Shown here piece by piece: positions 11,225 to 23,300 of a stretch of 64,000 nt of DNA (its first letter is position 1; each line of letters starts with the position of its first letter). The translations under genes were made by a program, and so were the position numbers. The stretch comes from Meloidogyne chitwoodi. Its lineage: Eukaryota > Nematoda > Chromadorea > Rhabditida > Meloidogynidae. The DNA is taken from the NCBI GenBank assembly GCA_015183035.1, contig JACZZP010000008.1, positions 496,001 through 560,000 on the forward strand, given 5' to 3'. The notes below the pieces were generated by a model that saw only the letters and a program-made list of their open reading frames with translations, made no database searches and had not been told where the DNA came from.

Positions 11225-13980
11225 TTAAACAAAAAATTGAGCAATTAAATTAACAACTCCACACAACATAATTGCACAATGTATAGCTATTTGAACATTA
11301 GTAAGGCGACTTTGCATTTGTAAACGTTTAAGATGTACAGCACAAGGAAGAATAAACATATAAACTAATCCACATATTGAACCAACATAACTTTAATTAT
11401 TTAAAAAAATAAAATAATAAAAAAAATAAAATTAAAAAAAACCGAATTATTGGACCAACATGAGGATATACAACAGCAAAAAATAGTGCAATAATTAAAA
11501 TACCACCATTAATTAGAATAACATAAAAAAGCCTTAAAAATAAATAAATAGTTAATTAAATAAATATATTTTTATTAGATTAAAAATTTTTTAAAAATTA
11601 AAAAGAAAAAATAATTAAGGTAATTTTCTGTTATTCTCACAAAAGTCGTCCGCAAGTTTTGTCCGCAAGTTTTAATATTTTCTAAAAAGAAAAGAGAAAT
11701 TGGGAGGGGAAAATAAGAACTTTGGAACGAAATCTTTTCGTTTTTATATTTGAGGAAATAAATAAATATTATAAAATAGCGGAACTTTTGTTGAACATAT
11801 AACAGAAAATTACCAAAAAAATTGCAAAAAAAATTAATTAAAAATAAACCCTGGATAAACTGTTCCAGCAAAAACATAGCTAAACTGTACACGTATTAAA
11901 TACATCAATAAAGGAAGCACTGTTAACATTTGAAATAGTAGAAAAATACGTGCAATTGCGCTGAGCATGTCTCCACTCGCGAAATTGTTTAAAAAATTCT
12001 TTTAAAAAATAAAAATATATTTAAATAAAAATTTACATACATCAGAAATACAATTTCGAAAAGTTGGAAATGTTGTAAAAAAGAAAATGCTAATTATTAT
12101 ATAACAACCTGCTGAAAGAATATAACCAACAAGTAAATCACGGGCCTGGAAAAAAATTAAAAATAAATTTTAAAGGTTGTCCAATTAAAAGTTGATCAAT
12201 TGGATTAACATACATTATTTTCCGGATGCTTTTGATTACGCAAAATTGTTAGAATAGCATTATGAATGAAATAGGACAACGCCAAAGTACCCGTTAATGC
12301 TGGAAATTTCCAACTGAAGACTAAAAAATTAAATAAATAAATTTTACTTTTAAAATTTTTAAAAAAATTTCTTACGCTGTACATAATTCTTTGAAAGATG
12401 ATTTGTAAAGTCCAAATTTAATCCACATTCCATACTTTTTACCAAAGTAAAACAAATTAAATAAACTACTGAAATTGTCCCAAGTCCGTTAAAACGCATA
12501 AAAAAGCCTGGAGAACGAAAATTGAGAAGAGGAAAAATACAAATTGCTAAAATGAAAGGAACGCCTCCCTGAAAAAGAGAAAAAAACAAATATAAAAAAA
12601 TTAGAAAAAATTAAATTTTATATTAAACCTGTAATCTCCAAATTTTTTGAAAACTGCTACTATCAGTTTCTTCAAAAGAAGACATTTTTGAAAGACTTGT
12701 ACTTGGCGAAAAACGATAAAAAAGTGAAAGCATATCGTTAGGAAATGCAGCTTCAATTTGTTTAGGGCAATAAACTTTAAAAAAGAATATTTTAAATATT
12801 AAATTTAATTATAATTAAAAAATAACCATCACAGGTTTGATTAAATCCAATAGGCAATATTGTACTGTTTTGTTGAAGCGATTCTTAAAAAAAAAATAAA
12901 TAAATTTAAAAAAAGATATATAAAAGTTTAAATTAACCGTAAATAACATTTCCCGTAAAATAAAGAAAATTAGACATTAATACAAAGTAGAGAATAACAC
13001 CGCCAACAAGGACCAAAACAGAGAAGAAAACAGCAAAATATTCTAACCATTTGCCCCATAAAAAGCGACAAACATCGGAAAAGTCGGGGGTGGATGTTTC
13101 TAATGCTTAATTAAAAAAATTTTTTTTATTTAAATTAAAAAAAAAATAATACTCAAAGAATTAGGACTTTCAACAATTCTATAGGCAGTGTAAAACGCAA
13201 TCGCGGCCATTACTAGCATAAGAAATAATCCCAGCACAAGCCCGGCTTGTTGAAGAGCCCAAGGAACGGCTAACAAACTGAAAAAATAAGTTTAAAAAAT
13301 TTACAAAATTTTATTAAAAAAATCAAAACCTTGTGCCAACCATAGTATTCCAAATAGAAAATATAGTCACCATACTGCTTTGTTTTCCATTAGAATCTTT
13401 AAAATCGTTGAATGGCAATACCGAAAATATTGAAGTTGGAATGACATGAATTGGCATTAACTTAAAATAGTATCAATAAAAAAATTGAAAAAAATACAAA
13501 ATGTTGTCCTCCAGGATCTAAACGATTAAACAATCTATATCGAATAGCCATATTTTGTTCTCGATGCAAAACATCTTGTCTGTTCTCAACAGGTACAGAT
13601 GAAGACAAAAGTGAGGTATTAGAATCGCTATGTGGAGGCACAAAAAGATATGGATGACGGGGTAGATTAGCTGCAAAATTTAAATTATTTGGACATAAAA
13701 AATGACTCAAAAATAACACAAAATATTTAAAATAAACCTGTACCCGCATTTACAGTTGCTATAGAATTTACTGGCTTTTGTACATTTTGACGAGCATCAC
13801 TTCTAGTAAGCAATACATTGTCTACACTTTAAGTTAAAAAAAAAACATTTTATCACACAAAAAATAGCAAAACCTTCTTGCAAATGGAACTCCTTCTTGT
13901 TCAATTTCTGAAAAACCTTCTAAGTGAAATTGCGGAGCTAAATTTCGTGTGGTAGTAAATTCACCACTGTAAGAAGCCAT
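11225..13980 (-). CDS. SLC38A9: SLC38A9-like lysosomal amino-acid transporter
   Basis: About a dozen exons from the ATG at 13978-13980 to a TAA at 11225-11227. A cytosolic N-terminus of ~130 residues contains the [10 protein letters not shown] segment. It is followed by the hallmark first membrane segment [18 protein letters not shown] and then about ten further hydrophobic segments ([80 protein letters not shown]). The Cys-containing luminal loop between the third and fourth is present. The N-terminal plug region plus the WNTMVGTS motif distinguish SLC38A9 from other SLC38 members. In animals SLC38A9 exports essential amino acids from lysosomes and signals arginine to mTORC1 through its N-terminus; conservation of that role here is inferred. 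The last exon ends [12 protein letters not shown]. Confidence 0.88.
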
Positions 13981-14356
13981 TATATTTATAGCTAAATTTA
14001 TGAAAAAAATAAATCAAATTGGGTAAAAAATGAAATGTAATTTTAAGACAATCATTATGTCCTAATGGAAAATAATACGACTTCTTCGACCAGACTAAAC
14101 ATTATTTATTTGGAGTTAATAAAATAAGAAATTGCGTGGGGTAACCAAAACCTTTATTGAACAAAGCCTCTTCAATTAGACCCTTTTTTCTTTATAAATA
14201 CCCTCCCTGAACCTCGACTATTTAAAACAAAAAATAAAAATATCTTTGATAAAAACATTAAACAAGAATATTCCAATTAATTACTCAATTTTATTCTTTA
14301 ACAACAATAGCAAATAACACGAGAGCAGAATTTCTTAAACAATTTTGTAAAAACAT

Positions 14357-14911
<555 letters not shown>

Positions 14912-14982
14912 TTTCGTTAAATAATCTAAAGATTAATAAAAAACATAAAATAAACCACACAAAAATAAATATTTTTTCGGGA

Positions 14983-15115
14983 CCTGTACGTTTCGTCGAA
15001 CAAAATAGCACGACATTACGCCCAAAAAACTACATTTCGTTTACCCGAGCCAACGATTTTTTGCCGTTGGGACGAAATGCCATGCAAGTTCTGTGACGAA
15101 ATGTCTGGACACGTT
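14983..15115. mobile_element. Palindromic MITE, family 1, copy 4, in the S23/CDK11 divergent promoter
   Basis: Left CTGTACGTTTCGTCGAACAA, right GACGAAATGTCTGGACACG, with TTTACCCGAGCCAACGATTT in the centre. Slightly shorter than the other copies through a deletion near the left arm (ATTACGCCCAAAAAACTACA). It occupies over a third of the space between two divergent housekeeping genes, so it may influence their transcription. Confidence 0.78.
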
Positions 15116-15282
15116 TTGTATTATTTGTACGGTTGCGACAAACGGCCCGCGACCAATCGGGCTGTTTACAAATTTTATTCTTCGATTTTCGTTTTGTCAA
15201 CATTCAAAATATCGAATAACATAATATATTATATTATGTCGTTCTTAATTTTCCTTTTTTAAAAAAATTAATTAATTAGATC

Positions 15283-18200
15283 ATGGATTATCAACAAGAT
15301 GAAGATGCGATTGAGCTTTTTGATGAAAGTGATATGATTGAAATTAGCCCTCAAACAGTAACAGATGAAAATCCTTCTGGTATTTTTATTTTTTAATTAT
15401 TTAAAAAAACTTTGTTTAAATTTTTAGAAAAATATATTACTGAAGAAATCGAAGAAAGTGAAGAAATTTTAAGACAACGATTAATCGAAAAAAGATGTAA
15501 AGAAAAGCCAGAAGAGACTAGTTTATTTAATAAAGAAGAAATTCAGAATATTGTTTGTGAGGTTCCCGTTAATTTAAAATCAACTTCAAGTAAAAGACAA
15601 CGTATTGTTTGGGAGAAGAATGATGACGGTGATGATAAAAATACGAAACTTTTAATTAGAACTTCAAATTATGATAAAAGCCATTCAAGATCAGTACAGA
15701 TTATTGAGGAAGATAAAAGTGATCGTTCACAAAAGCAACTGCAAAGTCGTCAAAAAATTGAGGTTTTTTACTTATTTAACTTTTTATAATTAATCTTAGA
15801 AACTTGATAAACCATCATCTTCAATTGCTCGCACATCTGTTACCTCTGATTTAAGAAAAACTTTAGTGTATTCTCCACTTAAACAAAAAGAAAGAAGGAA
15901 GGAAGAAAAAGATGAAAAACTTTCAATTTCAACAAAATCGAGTCGAAATGGAAACGGAGAACATTCTCATAAAAATAAAGATAAGACAATTTCTTCTATA
16001 AATGATCACCCAAAGAATCCTGAACACCATCGTCACCAACAAAAACAAGGTTCAATTCTTAATAAAGTCACGTCTGAAAAATCTTTGGCTAAAACAGAAG
16101 AAAAAGAAAAAAGAGGAGAACAAAATTTAAAACCAAAGAAAAGACAAAAAAATTTAGATGAGTCTAGTTCTATTGAAAATGAACAAAAAAAGACTCCAAA
16201 GCTTGAACAAAATGAGGAAATTTGTTCTGTTGAAAGAATTCAAATAAGTATTGAAAAAAATTCAGAAGAAATTGAAGTTACTCAAGAACAAGAAAATTTA
16301 ACTAAAATACACGTTAGAAGTGAGCCTTCTTCCCCTACACAAAAAAGATATTCAAAATTTGAAAGCACTTCGGAAAGTTCGTTTGATGAGGATTATGAAG
16401 ATAATGGAGATGGAAATAAATTGGAAGAAGGCGAATCTGGAGGTTATATTTTTAAAATAAAATTTACAAAAAAGTCAAAAGTAGTGGGTGTGGGGTAGAA
16501 ATTGATCCATACTTTTTTCTAAATTATTAAAGTTATTATAAGGGTCATTTTTGAACTTCTTGCGTTTATTTAATTTTTATAAAGAACGTTATTTAATTTT
16601 TATTTTTAGTTCGTCCAACATCTTCTAACGGAGAAAAATTGGATGATTACGAATTTGGTGAGGAAGATTATTTGCAAGCAGAAGATGAACATGATGATAT
16701 TATTGAAGATTTGGAAAACAAAAATTTTGAGGAACTCTCTGTGGACGAAAAGGCTGTGGTTTGTTTTGATTAATTTTTATTTTATTTTTTTAAACTTTAG
16801 TTTTAAATTTAAGCTTTCTCCTGAAAAATTGAAAAATCTAGAAGAAGCATACCAACTCCGTTTAATGACAGAATTGCCAGTTTATTATCCTGGAATTTCT
16901 GGCTGTAGAAGTGTTGTTGAGTACGAATGTTTAAACAAAATTTCTGAAGGAACTTATGGAGTTGTTTATCGAGCACAGGAAAAGAAAACAGGTTTTTATT
17001 TTTTTATTTTTCTTAAGATATGTGTGTAGAGGTTGTTTAACTTCCTTCGGTTCTTTTTCAACAATTATTTTCCCAAAAAGTACTAAATAAGGTTTACTCT
17101 TATAATTTAATTTTATTTCTTTTTTATTTAATTCAAATTTATAAATAAAATTTCGGACTTTTTTGAGAACATAAAATTGTAATGAACCTCGTTTTATCTT
17201 TTTCCAGGTATTTTCCTGAATCTTTTATTTATACTGTTCACTTGTTCAACTCTAATATTTGTCCTAATTTTACTTGGTCTCCATTAATTTTTTTAACTGA
17301 TTTTTTTAAGTCTTTTATCTAGGATCAAAAATATTGTTGCTAAAATAATTTAAGATGAAATTGTTGCTCTTAAACGATTAAAAATGGAAAAAGAACATCA
17401 AGGATTTCCGATAACTTCGCTAAGAGAGATTAACATGTTGTTAAAATGTGGAACACATGCAAACGTTTTAAACGTACGTGAAGTTGTCGTCACTTCAAAC
17501 GCTGAAAAAATATTTCTTGTAATGGAATATGTTGAACATGATATGAAATCCTTAATTGAATTGATGAAATCTCGAAACAAAAAGTGGACAATTTGTTTGT
17601 TTTTTTTGTTATATTTTTATTTTTTTTTTAATTTTTAGCTCAAGTTAAAACACTTTTACATCAACTTCTCTCAGGGATTGAGCATATGCATGATCGTGGG
17701 TATATTTAGATTTTAAGAAAAATAAATGTTGGGTCCATCTCCTTTATTTTTATGTCCTTGTTATTTTTAATAGTAAAAAATCATTTTCTCATTTAAAGAA
17801 TTAATTTGACATTTTCCTAGCGGCTCAGTGGTCTAGTGGTATGATTCTTGCTTAGGGTGCAAGAGGTCCCGTGTTCGATCCACGGCTGAGCCCATTTATT
17901 TTAAAAATTATTTAAATTAATTTTCATGGATTTTTTTCTTTTTTATTAAATAATAAACTTTTTATTAAAAATTTTAAATTATATAATTTTCATAAAAATA
18001 GGAGAAAATAGCGAAAAATAAAGAAAATATTATTTTTAGAATATGTCATTCATCGTGATTTGAAAACTTCTAATCTTTTACTTTCACATCGAGGCATTCT
18101 AAAGGTTTTTTTTTAATAAAATTAATTTTTTTTTTTAATTTTTTAATTAAATTAAATTTTAGATTTGTGATTTTGGTTTGGCCCGTGAATTTGGCGATCC

Positions 18201-19094
18201 ACTTAAGCCATATACACCAATTGTTGTTACACTTTGGTATAGGTATACCTATTTTAATTAAATTTTTATTTAAATAAATTTAAATAAGATCACCTGAACT
18301 TCTTCTTGGCTGTAAGGTAAAAAGAAAAAATTGAATATTTTTTAAAATATTTTTTCTTTTTAAAGTTATACTCAACACCTGTAGATATTTGGTCTATCGG
18401 ATGCATTTTTGGTGAACTCCTAAAAATGGAAACATTATTCGCTGGTAGAAATGAGGTTGAACAGATGCAGAAAATTTTTAAGGTTTTTTTTTAATATTTA
18501 ATAATAAAAAATTAAAAAAAAAATTAAGGAGCTAGGAACTCCAAATGAACAAATTTGGCCTGGATGTACCTTGTTACCTGGAATGAAAAATTTAACTTTT
18601 GCTGATACTCCCTTTAGTCAATTACGACGTAAATTTTGTGCTGAATTACCTGACGATGACGGATTTAATTTATTAAATAAGTATATAATTTTGTAATATT
18701 TTTAAAAGTCCTGAACATTATTTAATATAAATATTTTAAATAAAAAAAAATATTTTAAAATGTCATTTTACTCTAAAATCACATTTTGAGACTCTAATGT
18801 CAATAAAATTATAAAATAATTTTTAAATATTTTTAGACTTCTCGCTTTGGATCCAACCAAAAGGTTTTCTGCAAATGAAGCTTTAGCAAGCAAATGGTTC
18901 AAAAATGATCCAAAACCAGCACCTCCTTCTTCCTTTCCTACGGTTTTTTTTAATTTTTATATTTTTTTTAATAAATAAATAAATAGTGGCCAGCAAAAAG
19001 TGAACATAACAAAAAACCTCCAAATGAACCTTCTGCACCTCCAAGAAAATTAGTTACTGGATTTACACTTAAATTTGATGCACCAAAATTTTGA
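15283..19094 (+). CDS. cdk-11: Cyclin-dependent kinase 11 (PITSLRE kinase)
   Basis: About 12 exons from the ATG at 15283 to a TGA at 19092-19094. The first ~400 residues are a charged Lys/Glu/Ser-rich disordered region, as is usual for CDK11. The kinase domain follows: [16 protein letters not shown] (glycine loop), [10 protein letters not shown] (ATP lysine), the family-defining [25 protein letters not shown] (catalytic loop), [19 protein letters not shown] (activation loop) and [10 protein letters not shown]. The C-terminus [12 protein letters not shown] corresponds to the GFSLKF ending of the human protein. CDK11 with cyclin L acts in transcription, pre-mRNA splicing (SF3B1 phosphorylation) and mitosis. 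One intron (about 17700-18040) contains a tRNA-Pro gene on the same strand. The donor after the [11 protein letters not shown] segment is uncertain by a few codons. Confidence 0.95.
17822..17893 (+). tRNA. tRNA-Pro (anticodon AGG)
   Basis: 72 bases. The acceptor stem GGCTCAG/CTGAGCC pairs perfectly, with a C discriminator. D-arm GTCTAGTGGTATGAT, anticodon arm CTTGCTTAGGGTGCAAG giving AGG in the loop, and T-arm CCGTGTTCGATCCACGG. Both internal promoter boxes are intact. It lies wholly inside a CDK11 intron in the same orientation as the host gene. Confidence 0.96.
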
Positions 19095-20283
19095 CTGAAT
19101 TTTTTAAAAATTGGCAAGTCCACACATTTTATTTTTTTTCGTGATAAAAATAATAATATTTTTTTATTAATTAAAAAAAATTATTATTAATAACTATTTT
19201 AACTAAAAAAATATTTTTAGTTAAATTAATTTTTGCTTATTTTAATCTTTTCTTAAGAAAAAAGGGTAAATCTATAAAATCAATTTTAGCAAAAGAAAAA
19301 ATAATTTAAAAACAAAGAGTATTTGATATAAATTTAATTGGCCATTATCCAAACTTTTCCTTTTGGCCACCCAAAATGTGTTAATGAAAAATTGACTTTT
19401 TTGTTGTTTAAATAAAAGTTTCTTCATGTCACCCCTATACATCGAAGCTCTCTCTATTCATCGAAAACAAATTGGTCAAATCACTTAAACGGTAAAGTAA
19501 TAAAACATCCCCAATAGAGCCAAGTTTGTGCGAAGACCAACTAGTTTAAGAGATTTGACCGAATTGGCAAGTGGCCAATTTGTTCATTCTGCGAAGTCAG
19601 TTTCTTATTTTTAAAATGATTGGTGAAGAAGACGTTTTAATATACAAATAAACATTTATTTTATTTTTACAGTCCTTTGTGTGAATAATCTTTTTTGTTA
19701 ATCTTTAACTTCTCATCTTCGTTTTTCCTGTAAAAATAAAAAAAAAATTTGTTTTATTTTTAAAAAACATATTTTATAGAAAAAAGTGTGGGAAATATTT
19801 AATAAATTTAAATTCAATCCATTCAATCAATCAACTCAAAAAATAATAATAATTTAAATATATTTATTGATAAATTCATTCTCCTTTAATCCTGCAGGTC
19901 TAAAGAAATTTTCTCAGGCAAAATTACGAGCAGAAGGGAAAAATAAAAATATATAAAAGGAATAAAAAAATGAGGTCAATTTAACAGAAAATCAGTCTGT
20001 TCGTCAGAAAATTTAAATATTATTTTTATTTGTTTTAAATTAATTTTATGGTTTAATTTTCTTTGTTAGGAAAAAATCCGCAATTTTTATCCGCAACTTT
20101 TCTCTAATTTATTAATTATTTTGAAAGCATAAAATCTAAATTTTAATTAAAATAAAGTATAAATGAGAAGAATGTCATAATATGATTTATTGTTTGTACA
20201 TTTAATTTCATACAAATTTTTAACTTGCGGATAAAACTTGCGGACTCTGTCAACTCTAATTTTTTTTTTCAAATTATTTTCAG
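19095..20283. other. Intergenic region between CDK11 and the Glu-rich gene
   Basis: AT-rich with no supported gene. It holds a ~110 bp imperfect foldback at about 19465-19573 (AATTGGTCAAATCACTTAAAC against GTTTAAGAGATTTGACCGAA in inverted orientation) and a TCCGCAAG-family MITE at 20073-20247 close to the next gene's splice acceptor. Confidence 0.5.
20073..20247. mobile_element. MITE of the TCCGCAAG family
   Basis: Left arm ATCCGCAATTTTTATCCGCA; the right arm in reverse complement is GTCCGCAAGTTTTATCCGCA. Each arm holds two TCCGCAA words. The ~130 bp centre is AT-rich and non-coding. It ends ~35 bp before the acceptor at 20283. Confidence 0.6.
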
Positions 20284-20300
20284 ATAATTTTAATTATTTT

Positions 20301-23300
20301 ATGCAAAGATTATTCACTCATCTTCTATCAGAACGTGAAAGACAATATTGGGATTCCATTTATTTTCCTTCACAATTTTTAGAGCCTTCAGCACTTTTAT
20401 CGACGAATGGTTCACATTTGGCAAGACAATGTAAGTTTTTTTTAATTTTAAAATAAAGATTTAATCTTTCATTTTAATGTTTTATTCTCTTTTTATTATT
20501 AAAGTCATCTCCTTTTACTATAAGATCTTTCAGTGGTTGACTGGAAACTGAATATATAATCCAAAAGGATAGACTCTATCAATCACCATTTTACCTATTA
20601 TAAAATAAATTTAAAAAATATTCCTTTTAATCACGAGAAAAGCATCTTTTATTAAAATGTAAAAATGACAAGTTAAAAGAGTGGATGGTTACACCATCTC
20701 CTTTATTTTACTAAAAAACCAAAGTTTACGAAAAAAATTTTTTAAGAGAGTGGATGGTTAACCACCACTTTTATTTTATCTAAAGACCAAAGTCTGTTGA
20801 AAATTTTTTACGACGAGAAAAAAATATAAAAAAGATTAATAAAAATAGTATTCGAATGATGAATTATCTTATTTTAATGCATTTTTATATTCTCATTGCA
20901 CTTTTTTAGTCACAAGTCGTCGTAATAAATTACTTTTTAATATTTTCATTGCTTTTTTAGTCACGAGATGTAGTAATAATTTATTGGATTTTTATATTTT
21001 CATTGACTTTTTTAGTCACGAGTCGTGCTGTGGGCAACATTTTTTTCTTGCAAAATATTTCTTTGACAGCGTATTTGTTGTCTCACCAAATAAGTTAACA
21101 GGTTTTTATGCAATAGACGTCTCATTGTTCATTTCTTTTTCTCTGCCATTAACTGGACTTTGCTCCCAGCCTAATAGATGACTTCTCTTTTAACAATATT
21201 TGGCGTCTCTTTTCCATTGCAATTTTTTGCCTCTTCTGTTGTTTATGCACACAATTCAACGTTGGAATGATTAATAGAATACTCTAATCTTGCAATCCTT
21301 TGCCTTATTTTACTGACATCTGCCAAACTGCATTTTTAATGTGTTTACTTCTCTCTGGTTCATCAAGGTCCTTATCTCTTCTTACAATCTTATGCAACAT
21401 TTATTATTTTCTATTTCATACGCTGCCTTATTTCTAAATGAGTCGCTTCCCGGGCCTTAAGATGAGAACAATTTTTTATAAATAAAATATATATTCTTTA
21501 AGGAGAATGTTATTAAATAACGCCTACTCACATGTGAACAGCTGCTGAAAATCACTCTTCAACTAGTTTGAATTTATTTTGTTTGTCTTTTAGAGGAATC
21601 AAATTCTTTATAACATTGGATTGTTTGTTTGTCTTATCTATTTACACATTTGAGTCTCACAATATTTGGTCAAATTTCATTATGTCGACATTATTTAGTT
21701 TTAAATTAATTATCTCTATTCCATTTTATATTGCATAGACGAGAAATAAATGAAAGAAAATATTATTAAATTATCTAATTTAGCAACAAAGAATAGAGTA
21801 CAAAAATGGCGCACTTAACGTAGCGGTAAATCAAAGAAATAGACTTGTATTATTTAAATTATTTTGGTCTCGTAAATTTCCCTTTATTTAATACTTTCCT
21901 CATTTTCTTCCTTTTATCTTCATTTTATTCTTTTTATTTTTACACTTTTCATAAGACTAATCCTTTTTGGGAATCGGCGTGTGTATTTTATGGCCTAAGA
22001 TATTTTTTTAAAATAAAGAGGTCAAAAAATATATTTGAAAAATTGGAATGAATTGTTTTGGACAACAGACTTGTGTCTTTTTTAAATAATTAACCAAACA
22101 AATATTTTATTAAAATAAAATTAAGTACTTTTTTTAATAAAAAAAAGTAGAAAAAATGTTCTTTGAAAATTTACCTTTTTGAATATTTATAAATTAAATT
22201 AACTTGTAAAATAAAAATAGGTAGGTTAAATCAAGTTGCTATAAAAGGAAAAAAAGAAAAAAAGTTTTATTATTACAACTTCTTTAAGTTTTATTTTTTC
22301 TCGTTTTAATCGTTGTTCGCCGTCTTTTTTATTTTCTTCTTTCCTTTTATTGCTATTTTTGTTCCTAGACATTTTATTATTTTTATTTTATTCTTTTTTA
22401 CTCTAATTTTATTTTGGTATATAAATTGCGAAAAATATTTAAAAAAGAATACTCAAGGCTAAAGGATGTTTTTGGTCATTTAATTATGAAAATTTTAATT
22501 AAATTAAAATTTGAGTAAGACTTAAGCTTGTTTTTACCTCCTTTTTATTTTTATTAAATTCTTGCTATTTTCTTCTCTTGGGAAATTGGCAAAAGTTTTT
22601 TAATGCGTGTACAAAATGAGAGAATGACTGAATTTTCCCAATTATTATTTTAAAATTATGCAACAATTTAAAAAAAATTTTCAATTTTGATTTCATTTTT
22701 AATTATTTATGCATACGAAAATGCAAATTAAAAATTTACAATTATTTTTTTGTTTATTTTATACACGCAGATTAAAAAAAAGATTTTTGCTTATTGAACA
22801 AGGGAAATAACAAAAATTTAGTAAAAATAAGGGGGTAAATATACAAATATTAATAAATTCTGTTCTGATTATTATTATTTTTTATCTAAGAAAATATTTT
22901 TCATCGTCAAAATAATGAGATATTGTTAATCAATTTTTACAAAAAAATGTAAATTTTATTTTTGAAAACATTAAAAATATTAGATTAAAAACAAAGATAA
23001 AAGAAAGGATCAAACACACATTTTTCATTTTTCTATAAATTTTTTATTTAAACTTTTTTTATTCGTTGTAATTTATTAAAAAAAATCCTTTTAAATAATA
23101 AATTTTATTGTAATTAATTGTAAAAAAAGTTTCAATAGAATTAAAAAGAGGAGATTTAGAAAAAAGATATCAGGAACAAACTACAAAATGGTGAATATTT
23201 GGCACTTAAAAAGTTCATTTTTATTGTGTATGATGACAAGGTTGAGTGGCAGGGCCTATGATAGTATAAAAGGCAGTCAATCCATTAGTCAACCGGAAGA

